From contig NZ_JAKGSG010000044.1 in assembly GCF_021568775.1 (NCBI RefSeq), positions 1 through 64,000 on the forward strand: a stretch of DNA of 64,000 nt. The letters run 5' to 3'. Made by a program: the position numbers and the translations under genes. Positions within the stretch are counted from its first letter, which is position 1. Each line of letters begins with the position of its first letter. The notes beneath the pieces were generated by a model. The model was not told the DNA's origin and ran no database searches. It saw only the letters and a program-made list of their open reading frames with translations. This DNA is from Antribacter soli (lineage in GTDB: Bacteria; Actinomycetota; Actinomycetes; Actinomycetales; Cellulomonadaceae). Positions 15,682 through 24,489 of this stretch are shown here, piece by piece.

Positions 15682-16515
15682 TCACTTCTCGAAGGAGTGC
15701 GCCTCGTCCGGGAACGTGCCGCCCTTGACGTCGGCCACGTAGTCGACGGCGGCCTGCTGCAGCGCCCGCCCGAGCTCGGCGAAGCGCTTGGCGAAGCGCG
15801 GCGACCAGTCGGTCATGCCGGCCATGTCCGTCCACACGAGCACCTGGCCGTCGCACTCCGGGCCGGCACCGATCCCGATCGTGGGGATGCGCAGGATCTC
15901 CGTGACCCGGGCGGCGACCTCGACAGGCACCATCTCGAGCACGACGGCGATCGCGCCCGCCTCCTCCACCGCCTTCGCGTCCGCGCACAGCGCCTCGGCC
16001 GCCGCGTCGCCACGGCCCTGCACGCGCGGCCCGCCGAGGAGGTTCTCCGACTGCGGCGTGAAGCCGAGGTGGCCCACGACGGGGATGCCGGCGTCGGTCA
16101 GGGCACGGATCTGCGCGGCCGAGCGTCGCCCGCCCTCGAGCTTCACGGCGGCGGCGCCGGTCTCCTTGAAGATCCGCACCGACGTCTCGAGGGCCTGCGC
16201 CGGGCCTGCCTCGTACGAGCCGAACGGCAGGTCGACGATCACGAGGGCGCGCTTCGCCGCCCGGGCGACGGCCCGCGCGGCCGGGATCATGTCGTCCACC
16301 GTGACCGGGATGGTCGAGGTGTGCCCGTGCATCACGTTGCCGATCGAGTCGCCCACGAGCAGCGTGTCCACGCCGGCGGCGTCGAGGATCGTGGCCGTGA
16401 CGCCGTCGTACGCCGTCAGCATCGTGATCTTCTCGCCGCGTGCCTTGGCCTCGGCGAGATGGTGCACCCGCACCCTCTTGGGGGCGCCGGGAGCGGGCGA
16501 GGTGTGCGCGGACAT
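15682..16515 (-). CDS. panB: 3-methyl-2-oxobutanoate hydroxymethyltransferase
   Basis: The 277-residue protein contains KITMLTAYDGVTATILDAAG, DTLLVGDSIGNVMHGH (metal and substrate site), LPFGSYEAGP, AAAVKLEGG, VVGHLGFTPQS and GIGAGPECDGQVLV, all PanB hallmarks. It transfers a hydroxymethyl group from methylene-THF to ketoisovalerate, the first step of pantothenate synthesis. It is divergent from glnA2, and the 146-bp spacer holds a palindrome. Confidence 0.96.
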   Translation of the reverse strand: MSAHTSPAPGAPKRVRVHHLAEAKARGEKITMLTAYDGVTATILDAAGVDTLLVGDSIGNVMHGHTSTIPVTVDDMIPAARAVARAAKRALVIVDLPFGSYEAGPAQALETSVRIFKETGAAAVKLEGGRRSAAQIRALTDAGIPVVGHLGFTPQSENLLGGPRVQGRGDAAAEALCADAKAVEEAGAIAVVLEMVPVEVAARVTEILRIPTIGIGAGPECDGQVLVWTDMAGMTDWSPRFAKRFAELGRALQQAAVDYVADVKGGTFPDEAHSFEK

Positions 16516-16595
16516 GGTCCTCCTGCGGTGTCGAGCGGTGGGCGGCGGTGCCCTGCCCAGCCTAAGCCTGGCGAGGCGGGCCGGAACCGTCCTCG

Positions 16596-16617
16596 GGGTG
16601 TCACGCGCGTGACACCC
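16596..16617. promoter_or_regulatory. 22-bp perfect palindrome between panB and glnA2
   Basis: Its half is GGGTGTCACGC, followed directly by its reverse complement. It lies 44 bp upstream of glnA2 and 80 bp upstream of panB, divergently placed, which fits an operator for a dimeric regulator. The regulator is unknown. Confidence 0.45.
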
Positions 16618-16661
16618 GGAGGTAAACCCATCCGTAACGGGAGTGAGGCAGGATAGGCACC

Positions 16662-17999
16662 ATGGACAGGCAGCAGGAGTTCGTGCTCCGCACGGTCGAG
16701 GAGCGCGACATCCGCTTCATCCGCCTCTGGTTCACCGATGTGCTCGGCGTGCTCAAGTCGGTCGCGGTCGCGCCCGCGGAGCTCGAGTCGGCGTTCTCGG
16801 AGGGCATCGGCTTCGACGGCAGCGCCATCGAGGGCCTCACCCGCGTGTACGAGGCCGACATGATCGCCAAGCCGGACCCGACCACGTTCCAGGTGCTGCC
16901 GTGGCGCGGCGACCGGCACGGCACGGGACGCATGTTCTGCGACATCCTCACGCCCGACGGCGAGCCGTCGCTGGCGGACTCCCGGAACGTCCTCAAGCGC
17001 GCGCTGGCCAAGGCGAGCGACAAGGGCTTCACCTTCTACACGCACCCCGAGGTCGAGTTCTACCTGTTCAACCAGCTCACCTCGCCGGACGAGAAGCTGG
17101 TCCCGGTGGACCGCGGCGGCTACTTCGACCACCTGGCACGCGGGTCCACACACGACTTCCGCCGAGCCGCGATCACGATGCTCGAGTCCATGGGCATCTC
17201 GGTCGAGTTCTCGCACCACGAGGCCGGGCCCGGCCAGAACGAGATCGACCTGCGCTACGCCGACGCCCTGACCACCGCGGACAACCTCATGACGTTCCGC
17301 ACCGTGGTCAAGGAGGTGGCGCTCGAGCAGGGCGTGTTCGCGTCGTTCATGCCCAAGCCGCTGCCCCAGGAGCCGGGGTCCGGCATGCACACGCACATGT
17401 CGCTCTTCGAGGACGACCGCAACGCCTTCCACGAGCCGGGCGCCCAGTTCGAGCTGTCCAAGACGGCGCGCCAGTTCATCGCCGGCCTGCTGGTCCATGC
17501 GGGCGAGATCACGGCCATCACGAACCAGTACGTGAACTCGTACAAGCGCCTGTGGGGCGGCCAGGAGGCGCCGTCGTACGTCTCGTGGGGCCACAACAAC
17601 CGCTCCGCACTCGTGCGCGTGCCGATGTACAAGCCGGGCAAGGGCAACTCGTCGCGGGTGGAATACCGCGCGCTGGACTCTGCCGCCAACCCGTACCTGG
17701 CCTTCGCCGTCATCCTCGCCGCGGGTCTCAAGGGCATCGAGGCCGGCTACGAGCTGCCCGAGTCCACCGAGGACTCCGTGTGGGAGCTGACCGACGCCGA
17801 GCGGCGCGCCCTGGGCATCACGCCCCTGCCGCACAACCTCGACGAGGCGATCGGCCTCATGGAGAAGTCCGAGCTCGTGGCCGAGACCCTCGGCGAGCAC
17901 GTCTTCCAGTACTTCCTGCGCAACAAGCGCCAGGAGTGGGACGCGTACTCCGCGCAGGTCACGCCCTACGAGCTGGAGCGCTTCCTGCAGTTCCTCTGA
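16662..17999 (+). CDS. glnA2: Glutamine synthetase, type I family (GlnA2-like)
   Basis: The 445-residue protein starts MDRQQEFVLRTVEERDIRFI. It holds the GS signature regions EGIGFDGSAIEG, PEVEFYLF, GSGMHTHMSLF, ITNQYVNSYKRL and NPYLAFAVILAAG. Its shorter length (445 against about 475 residues) distinguishes it from glnA1 at 31286. The adenylylation-site Tyr region of glnA1 is replaced by LPHNLDEAIGLM. GlnA2 proteins of actinobacteria may act on glutamate or polyamines. glnE follows directly. Confidence 0.93.
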   Translation: MDRQQEFVLRTVEERDIRFIRLWFTDVLGVLKSVAVAPAELESAFSEGIGFDGSAIEGLTRVYEADMIAKPDPTTFQVLPWRGDRHGTGRMFCDILTPDGEPSLADSRNVLKRALAKASDKGFTFYTHPEVEFYLFNQLTSPDEKLVPVDRGGYFDHLARGSTHDFRRAAITMLESMGISVEFSHHEAGPGQNEIDLRYADALTTADNLMTFRTVVKEVALEQGVFASFMPKPLPQEPGSGMHTHMSLFEDDRNAFHEPGAQFELSKTARQFIAGLLVHAGEITAITNQYVNSYKRLWGGQEAPSYVSWGHNNRSALVRVPMYKPGKGNSSRVEYRALDSAANPYLAFAVILAAGLKGIEAGYELPESTEDSVWELTDAERRALGITPLPHNLDEAIGLMEKSELVAETLGEHVFQYFLRNKRQEWDAYSAQVTPYELERFLQFL

Positions 18000-18015
18000 C
18001 TTCTCGACGACGTCG

Positions 18016-18092
18016 CCGGGGGGGGCGGGGGGCGCCCCCCCCCCCCCCCGCCGGGGGGGGGGGGGGGGGGGGCCGGCCCCCCCCCCCCCCCA
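18016..18092. other. G/C homopolymer tract between glnA2 and glnE
   Basis: Long runs of C (about 16) and G (about 20) alternate here, with almost no other base. The glnE reading frame enters the C-run as a poly-proline with no start codon, so the tract has replaced or corrupted the glnE 5' end. It is likely an assembly or base-calling artefact. Confidence 0.65.
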
Positions 18093-18101
18093 CCCACCCA
18101 T

Positions 18102-21100
18102 CTGATCAGGGCGGGCTTCGCGGACCTCGCCCGCTCCGCCGCCCTGTGGGAAGACCCGGCGCTCACCGAGGTCCGTGACGGGCACGCGCGCGTGACGCCC
18201 GCGGGCGGGCCAGACGGCGACTCCGTCGCCCTCGAGGATGCGTCCGCCGGCCTGCTGCGCGCCCTCGGCGACACCGCCGACCCCGACCTCGCCCTCCTCC
18301 AGCTCGTCCGCATCGCGGCGGCCGCGCCCGGACGACTCCGCGCGTTCCTCGGCGCTTCGGCGGTGCCGTCAGAGCAGGCGGAGTCGTTGCCCGATCCCTG
18401 GGGCATGGGCCGCTCACCCCGGGCGGCCGTCTCCCGCCTCCTCGGGGTGCTCGGAGCGTCCTCGGCGCTCGGGGACGAGCTGGTCCGACGCCCGGAGCTC
18501 CTCGACGTCCTGGACGACGAGACCCCCGGCACGGCCGTCGACCCGGCGGATGTCCGGGCGGAGCTGCTACGCGCCGTCGACGCGGACCCGGCCTCCCGGA
18601 CCCCGGTCGCGGGCACCGACCCCACCCCACCCTCCGAAGCGGGACGCCGGCCGGTGCACCCGGCCGAGCGTCCGCCGTCGTACACGGACCGCCTGCGCCG
18701 GGCCTACCGGGCGCGGCTGCTGCGCATCGCCGCCACGGACGTGACCGCCCCCGAGCCGCAGGTGGTGCTGCCGGCCGTCGCGGCGGCGCTCGCAGACCTC
18801 GCGGGCGCCGCCCTGGAGGGCGCCCTCGCGATCGCCCGCGCGGAGCAGCCGGACCACGCGGCCGGGGTGCGCCTCGCCGTCGTCGGCATGGGCAAGACCG
18901 GGGGGCGCGAGCTGAACTACATCTCGGACGTGGACGTGATCTACGTCGTCGAGCCGGAGGAGGGAGTCCACGAGGGCCACGCTCTGCGGGCCGGGGCGCG
19001 GCTCGCGACGGCGCTGGCCCGCGTCTGCTCGGGGACGTCCGCCGAGCCCGCGCTGTGGCAGGTCGACGCGGCGCTACGACCCGAGGGCAAGCAGGGACCG
19101 CTCGTGCGGACTCTCGCGAGCCACGTGGCGTACTACGAGCGCTGGGCCAGCACCTGGGAGTTCCAGGCGCTGCTCAAGTCGCGTCACGTCGCGGGCGACC
19201 CCGATCTGGGCCGCGCCTACCGCGAGGCGGTCGAGCCGTTCGTGTGGCAGGCCGTGACGCGCGAGAACTTCGTCGAGGACGCCCGCGCCATGCGCAAGCG
19301 CGTCGAGGACAACGTGCCGTCCGCCGAGGCCGACCGGCAGATCAAGCTCGGCACGGGCGGCCTGCGGGACGTCGAGTTCACCGTCCAGCTCCTCCAGCTC
19401 GTGCACGGACGCACCGACCCCGCCATCCGCTCACGCACCACGCTCAACGCGCTCGCGGCGCTCGCGGGCGGCGGGTACGTGGGGCGCGAGCACGCCGCGC
19501 GGATGGCCGAGTACTACCGGTTCCTTCGCTCGCTGGAGCACCGGATCCAGCTCTTCCGGCTGCGCCGGACGCACCTCATGCCGACCACGGAGGCCGACCT
19601 GCGCCGCCTCGCCCGCGGGCTCGGCCTGCCGGACGCGAACGCCCTCGACAAGCGGTGGCGTGCCGTGCGGCGCGAGGTGCGCACCCTGCACGAGGCCGTG
19701 TTCTACCGGCCGCTGCTGCCCGCCACGGCACAGCTGTCCGAGGACGAGCTCTCGCTGGCGCCCGAGGCGGCCGTGGCGCGCTTCGCCGCCGCCGGCTACC
19801 GGGACCCGGCCGGGGCGATGCGGCACGTCACCGCGCTCACGGAGGGCGTGACCCGGCGCGCCGCGATCCAGCGGCAGCTTCTGCCGGTGCTGCTCGGCTG
19901 GTTCGCGCAGGGCGCCGACCCCGACGCAGGTCTGCTCGCCTTCCGCCGTCTGTCCGACGAGCTCGGCTCCACGCCCTGGTACCTGCGGCTCCTGCGCGAC
20001 TCCGAGGCCGCCGCCGCCCGGCTCGCGCAGGTCCTGGCGTCGTCCCGGTACCTCGCCGAGGCCCTCGCGCGCTCGCCCGAGTCCGTGCAGTGGCTGGCCG
20101 AGACCGCGTCGCTCGAGCCGCGCGGCGCCGCCCGGCTCGGCGCCGAGGCCGACGCCATGCTCACCCGCGCGACCGACGCCGCAGCCGCCACCGTGTCTCT
20201 GCGCGCCCTGCGCCGGCGTGAGCTCGCCCGCACCGGCGTGGGGGAGGTGCTCGGGCTCCTCGACCCGGTGCGGGCGACCCGGGCGATCTCCGATGCCGCC
20301 GATGTGCTCCTCGCCGGCGCTCTGCGGGTCGCCGAGCACCTCGCCCGCGAGCCCGCCGGGATCGCGCGCGGGCAGGAACCGGCACGGCTGCTCGTCGTCG
20401 CGATGGGGCGCCTCGGCGGTCAGGAGATGGGGTACGGCTCAGACGCCGACGTCATGTTCGTGTACGAGGCCGTCCCCGGGGCCACCGAGCGTGCGGCGTC
20501 GGACTACGCGCTGGCCGTGGCGATGAACCTGCGGCGGCTGCTGTCCGACGTCGGACCGGAGCCCGCCCTGCCCGTCGACGCCGACCTGCGGCCCGAGGGG
20601 CGGTCCGGGCCGCTCGTGCGGTCCTTCGCGTCCTACGTGGAGTACTACGAGCGGTGGTCGTCGCCGTGGGAGGCGCAGGCGCTCCTGCGGGCGCGTCCCC
20701 TTGCGGGGACGCTGCGGCCGGGCTCCGTCACGGCGCCGGTGCCCGACGCCGGACCGGTCGCCCCGGGCGGCGCCGTCGCCGAGGGCTTCGGGCCGGGTGT
20801 CGCGGGTGGCCTGTCGCTCGCGGAACGGTTCACCGAGCTCGTCGACCCGCTCCGGTACCCGTCCGGCGGGCTCGACCCCGCGACCGTGCGCGAGGTGCGC
20901 CGGATCAAGGCGCGGGTGGAGTCGGAGCGGCTGCCGCGCGGCGTGGAGCCGGCGCGGCACCTCAAGCTGGGTCGCGGCGGGGTGTCCGACGTCGAATGGA
21001 CGGTGCAGCTCCTCCAGCTCCAGCACGGTGCGGACGTGCCCGCGCTGAGGACGCCCGGCACGATCGCGGCGCTGTCCGCCGCCCGGGAGGCGGGCCTGGT

Positions 21101-21353
21101 CGACGCGGCCGACGCCGCAGCCTTGCGGGACGCGTGGGTCCTGGCCTCGCGGCTGCGGTCCGCGATCGTGCTGTGGTCCGGGCGGACGACGGGGGCAGGA
21201 GTGGACGTGCTGCCCCACGACCGCATGGCGCTGTCCGGGATCGCGCGGCTGCTCGGTGACGTCGGCACGGGCGCCGAGCTGGAAGAGCTGTACCTGCGCA
21301 CGGCCCGTCGCGCCCGGGCGGTGGTGGAGCGGGTGTTCTACGGCGCGGAGTGA
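18102..21353 (+). CDS. glnE: Bifunctional glutamine-synthetase adenylyltransferase / adenylyl-removing enzyme (5' end unresolved)
   Basis: The protein has two GlnE halves, each with a nucleotidyltransferase motif. These are GMGKTGGRELNYISDVDV (first half) and GRLGGQEMGYGSDADV (second half), with GlnD/GlnE linker helices between (about 1080 residues). It adenylylates and deadenylylates glutamine synthetase. The first available start is the GTG at 18192, but coding similarity (LIRAGFADLARSAALWEDP) runs upstream to 18102. There the frame enters the homopolymer tract, so the real start is missing. A family A hairpin follows the stop. Confidence 0.93.
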   Translation: MIRAGFADLARSAALWEDPALTEVRDGHARVTPAGGPDGDSVALEDASAGLLRALGDTADPDLALLQLVRIAAAAPGRLRAFLGASAVPSEQAESLPDPWGMGRSPRAAVSRLLGVLGASSALGDELVRRPELLDVLDDETPGTAVDPADVRAELLRAVDADPASRTPVAGTDPTPPSEAGRRPVHPAERPPSYTDRLRRAYRARLLRIAATDVTAPEPQVVLPAVAAALADLAGAALEGALAIARAEQPDHAAGVRLAVVGMGKTGGRELNYISDVDVIYVVEPEEGVHEGHALRAGARLATALARVCSGTSAEPALWQVDAALRPEGKQGPLVRTLASHVAYYERWASTWEFQALLKSRHVAGDPDLGRAYREAVEPFVWQAVTRENFVEDARAMRKRVEDNVPSAEADRQIKLGTGGLRDVEFTVQLLQLVHGRTDPAIRSRTTLNALAALAGGGYVGREHAARMAEYYRFLRSLEHRIQLFRLRRTHLMPTTEADLRRLARGLGLPDANALDKRWRAVRREVRTLHEAVFYRPLLPATAQLSEDELSLAPEAAVARFAAAGYRDPAGAMRHVTALTEGVTRRAAIQRQLLPVLLGWFAQGADPDAGLLAFRRLSDELGSTPWYLRLLRDSEAAAARLAQVLASSRYLAEALARSPESVQWLAETASLEPRGAARLGAEADAMLTRATDAAAATVSLRALRRRELARTGVGEVLGLLDPVRATRAISDAADVLLAGALRVAEHLAREPAGIARGQEPARLLVVAMGRLGGQEMGYGSDADVMFVYEAVPGATERAASDYALAVAMNLRRLLSDVGPEPALPVDADLRPEGRSGPLVRSFASYVEYYERWSSPWEAQALLRARPLAGTLRPGSVTAPVPDAGPVAPGGAVAEGFGPGVAGGLSLAERFTELVDPLRYPSGGLDPATVREVRRIKARVESERLPRGVEPARHLKLGRGGVSDVEWTVQLLQLQHGADVPALRTPGTIAALSAAREAGLVDAADAAALRDAWVLASRLRSAIVLWSGRTTGAGVDVLPHDRMALSGIARLLGDVGTGAELEELYLRTARRARAVVERVFYGAE

Positions 21354-21387
21354 GGTCCGTGTGGCGGGGCCTGCCGGCCTCTTGATC

Positions 21388-21462
21388 AGTCCGGTTCGAG
21401 AAGGCGATCAGGTATCGCTTCGCCCTCGGCCGCGATACCTGATCGCCTTCTCGAAGCGGACT
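21388..21462. repeat. Dispersed intergenic hairpin repeat family A, copy 1
   Basis: It is an inverted repeat with 31-bp arms (one mismatch) containing TTCGAGAAGGCGATCAGGTA and a 13-nt loop, 34 bp after the glnE stop. A homologous copy is at 39450-39523. It could act as a terminator. Confidence 0.8.
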
Positions 21463-21593
21463 CCGCCGGCTGCCGGGGTCAGCGCCGGGCGGCGCTCTCT
21501 CCCGCGACCTCGCACCACACTTCATCCGGGCAGGGTCGGACCGCACCCGATAGTCTCCCCAGGTCAGGGACGGATCCGGACGAAGGCGGATGC

Positions 21594-24341
21594 ATGGGCA
21601 AGCAGATCGCGAGGGCCGTCGGACTCGCGCTGACTGCTGTGCTCGGCTCCGTCGCCGTGGAACGCGTCGACGGGGACCTCGGCGAGGCGTTCGCGTCCCC
21701 GCTTCTGTGGCTCGCCCTCGCCTGCACGCTGGCCGGCGAGCTGGTGGCACAGCTCCAGGAGTACTCCAGCCCGGGCGCCAGGGCCCGGTCGCGTCAGGAA
21801 CGCTGGAGCAAGGCCGTTGTCGCGTTCGTGGACGACGGCGTCCCGGTCGGCCTGGGTTTCGTCGTCTCGCCCCGCCGGGTCCTCACGTCCTGGGACGTGC
21901 TGGAACGGGTCGCGCGGGACAAGAACCCGCTGTCCCTGTGGTTCACCGTGACGTTCCCGCACCTCGGCGAGGGGGACGGCGTCGTACAGCGGCAGGTGCG
22001 GTACCGCACCCAGGACGCGGGCAACGACGTCGTCGCCCTCGAGGTCCACGAGGCGGACCGGGTCCCGCGCAGCGTGCTGCCGTTCCGGTTCGGGCGACCC
22101 GCGGCGGGCACGGACGTCTCGTTGTTCGGCTACACCGACACCGGCGCGGGGCCGGCGGGGGAGACCTGGGTCGCGGGGCACGTGCGGGGGACGGTCGACG
22201 GCCGATGGCTCCAGATCGACGGCGACCACGGCGGGGTCGCCGGCCCTCGGCCCGGGTTCTGCGGTGGTCCGGTGGTCGAGGTGACGACGGGCCGCGTCGT
22301 CGGGCTCATGGTCGAGGCCGCGTCCCGGGACGGCCGGTTCGAGGCGCGCGCCCTGTCCTCCGCGGTGTTCGAAGGGCTGAACATCCCCGCGAGGCGGCCG
22401 CAACGGATCTCGCGCGTGGTCGTCGAAGCCGTCCTGCGCTGGGCCGGCAAGGCGCGTGACCAGGTGCGGGAGGCGCCCGCCCAGGTCGTCGGGTGGGGCA
22501 GGCGGCACCGGCCGACCGTCGTGGTCGGTGGCACCGTGGCGGCGTCCGTCGGGGCGACCCTTCTCCTGCTGAGCGCCCTGGGCATCCTGCGGCCCCCGGT
22601 GGCTCCCGGCCCGTGCGTCGTCGTGCCCGTGAGCATCTCGACGGAGAAGGACGACCTCGTGAAAGAGCTCGCCCAGCAGTTCAACGCCGAGGAGACCGTC
22701 GACGGCCGGTGCGTGGACGTGCAGGCTGCCGGGCTGACCTCCGGCGGGGCCATGGAGGCCCTCGCGGGCGCCGAGCGCTGGGACCAGGAGATCGTCGCCA
22801 AGACGATCGAGATCGACGAGACCCCGCAGCCGCCGCCACCCGCGGTGTGGATGCCGACCTCGACGATGTGGTCGGACCTGCTCGTCTCCGCGAAGGGGCT
22901 GGAGGGGGAGAACCTCGGCTCGGTGACGGCGAGCGTCATGGCGATTGCGGTACCCAGCGCGCCCGGCAACGCTGCCACGATGTCGTGGGCTGCGCTGAAG
23001 AAGGACGCCGAGAGCGAGGACTTCGTGCTCGGGCGCGACGTCCCGCTCTACTCGACGTCCGGGCTCGCCACGACCGTCGCGGTCTACGACGCGGCCGTCA
23101 AGGCTCTCCCGGGCGACAGCGAGGGGGTGACGGTCGACCTGGTCGAGAACCCCGACGTCGTGGGCTGGGTGCGGGACGTGGAGTCCTCGGTCGCGAGCTA
23201 CGGCCAGGAGGCGACGCAGTACCTCGAGAACCTCTACTGCGGCCAGACGGCGCCGGTGGACGCGCTCGTGCTCCAGGAGCAGATGATCCACTCCTACAAC
23301 CAGGGCAAGCCCGACGGTGCCGAGGCGGACTGCGACGCCCCGCCGGCAGACGAGGAGTACGAGCCCGTCGCGAGCCTCGACGCGCTGCAGCCGCTCGAGG
23401 GCACCGTGGTGCTCGACCACCCCTACCTGCTGATGCCCTGGATCGACGACGACCAGCGGGCGGTGGCCGAGGCGTTCTATGCGTACCTCACCGACGACGC
23501 GCAGCAGGACCGGTTCCTCGACGTCGGCTTCCGCCGGCCGAGCGACCCGCTGACACGCACCGACCAGCTCCGGACGACGACGGCGGCGGAGCAGTCCACG
23601 CGCATCACGGTCCCCGACGCGACCGTGCTGGAGGCGATGCGCGCGCAGTGGGACGGGGTGCGGAAGAAGGCGCAGGTGCTGCTCCTCCTCGACACGTCCC
23701 TGTCGATGGCCGGCGGGCCGCTCGAAGACGTCAGGGCCGCGTCCCACCGTGCTCTCGACCTCCTCGACCCGAGCGACGAGGTGGCGATCTGGACGTTCGC
23801 GGACGGGCCCGTCCCCGTCGCGGACTTCCAGCCCGTGGGCGACGGGGTGTCGTTGCACGCCGTGATCGACGGGCTGCAGTCGTCGGGGTCGGGGACGGCG
23901 CTCGTGAACGCGACCATCGCCGCACACGAGGCACTGGAGGCGAAGTTCCCGACGAGCAGCGACGACGAGAGGGTCCAGGCCGTCGTGCTGCTCACCGACG
24001 GCGTGAACAACCCGCCCGCGACCCAGGAGCAGGTCGACGCGCTGATCGGCACCATCGACGAGCCCGAGCGCGAGGTCCGCATCTACACGGTGCCGTACGG
24101 GAACGAGACCGACGAGTGCCTGCTCGGGGAGATCGCGGCGCGCACCGACGCGAAGTTCTACGGCGCGTCGACCGACCAGGAGAACATCGAGGACGTCCTG
24201 CTCGCCGTGTTCGGCAACTTCGGCAGCCCGGGCGGCGCGGCTGACCTGCCGAGCAGGGAGGCCAAGACGCTGACCTCACCCAGCTACGACTGCCCGGCCG
24301 AGCCGACGGCGGCGGCGACCGCGCCGGGGGCGGGGGGCTGA
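21594..24341 (+). CDS. Multidomain membrane protein: degenerate trypsin-like domain, TM, substrate-binding-like region and VWA domain
   Basis: The 915-residue protein is built in order as follows. Two N-terminal TM segments lie at about 6-23 and 34-52. A chymotrypsin-fold domain spans about 70-260: VGLGFVVSPRRVLTSWDVL, NDVVALEV, GFCGGPVVEV. TM3 is at about 308-332. An extracellular region of about 345-690 resembles a solute-binding protein. A VWA domain from about 690 has the MIDAS motif DTSLSM (Asp700) and VVLLTDGVNN. In the protease-like part the catalytic His is absent (TSWDVL) and the nucleophile Ser is Cys223 (GFCGGP). It may sense or bind rather than cleave. The function is unknown. Confidence 0.8.
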   Translation: MGKQIARAVGLALTAVLGSVAVERVDGDLGEAFASPLLWLALACTLAGELVAQLQEYSSPGARARSRQERWSKAVVAFVDDGVPVGLGFVVSPRRVLTSWDVLERVARDKNPLSLWFTVTFPHLGEGDGVVQRQVRYRTQDAGNDVVALEVHEADRVPRSVLPFRFGRPAAGTDVSLFGYTDTGAGPAGETWVAGHVRGTVDGRWLQIDGDHGGVAGPRPGFCGGPVVEVTTGRVVGLMVEAASRDGRFEARALSSAVFEGLNIPARRPQRISRVVVEAVLRWAGKARDQVREAPAQVVGWGRRHRPTVVVGGTVAASVGATLLLLSALGILRPPVAPGPCVVVPVSISTEKDDLVKELAQQFNAEETVDGRCVDVQAAGLTSGGAMEALAGAERWDQEIVAKTIEIDETPQPPPPAVWMPTSTMWSDLLVSAKGLEGENLGSVTASVMAIAVPSAPGNAATMSWAALKKDAESEDFVLGRDVPLYSTSGLATTVAVYDAAVKALPGDSEGVTVDLVENPDVVGWVRDVESSVASYGQEATQYLENLYCGQTAPVDALVLQEQMIHSYNQGKPDGAEADCDAPPADEEYEPVASLDALQPLEGTVVLDHPYLLMPWIDDDQRAVAEAFYAYLTDDAQQDRFLDVGFRRPSDPLTRTDQLRTTTAAEQSTRITVPDATVLEAMRAQWDGVRKKAQVLLLLDTSLSMAGGPLEDVRAASHRALDLLDPSDEVAIWTFADGPVPVADFQPVGDGVSLHAVIDGLQSSGSGTALVNATIAAHEALEAKFPTSSDDERVQAVVLLTDGVNNPPATQEQVDALIGTIDEPEREVRIYTVPYGNETDECLLGEIAARTDAKFYGASTDQENIEDVLLAVFGNFGSPGGAADLPSREAKTLTSPSYDCPAEPTAAATAPGAGG

Positions 24342-24382
24342 GGGGGATATCGCACGGCCCGCCGGGTATGGCCCAGTTGCCG

Positions 24383-24396
24383 TGTGAGCGCTAACA
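24383..24396. promoter_or_regulatory. LacI-type operator upstream of the GH127 gene
   Basis: TGTGAGCGCTAACA lies 93 bp upstream of the GH127 start codon. It matches the sites at the GH43 operon (9612) and the broken GH43 gene (9759). Co-regulation of arabinose-polymer enzymes by one LacI-family repressor is inferred. Confidence 0.6.
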
Positions 24397-24489
24397 TCCG
24401 CCATTGGAGCTCGACGCAGCGCTCCAGCGTCCGTCTCGGGACGCCAGCGGCGTATGAGGTTCCTGTCCTGCCGCTCATCTGGAGGTTCG

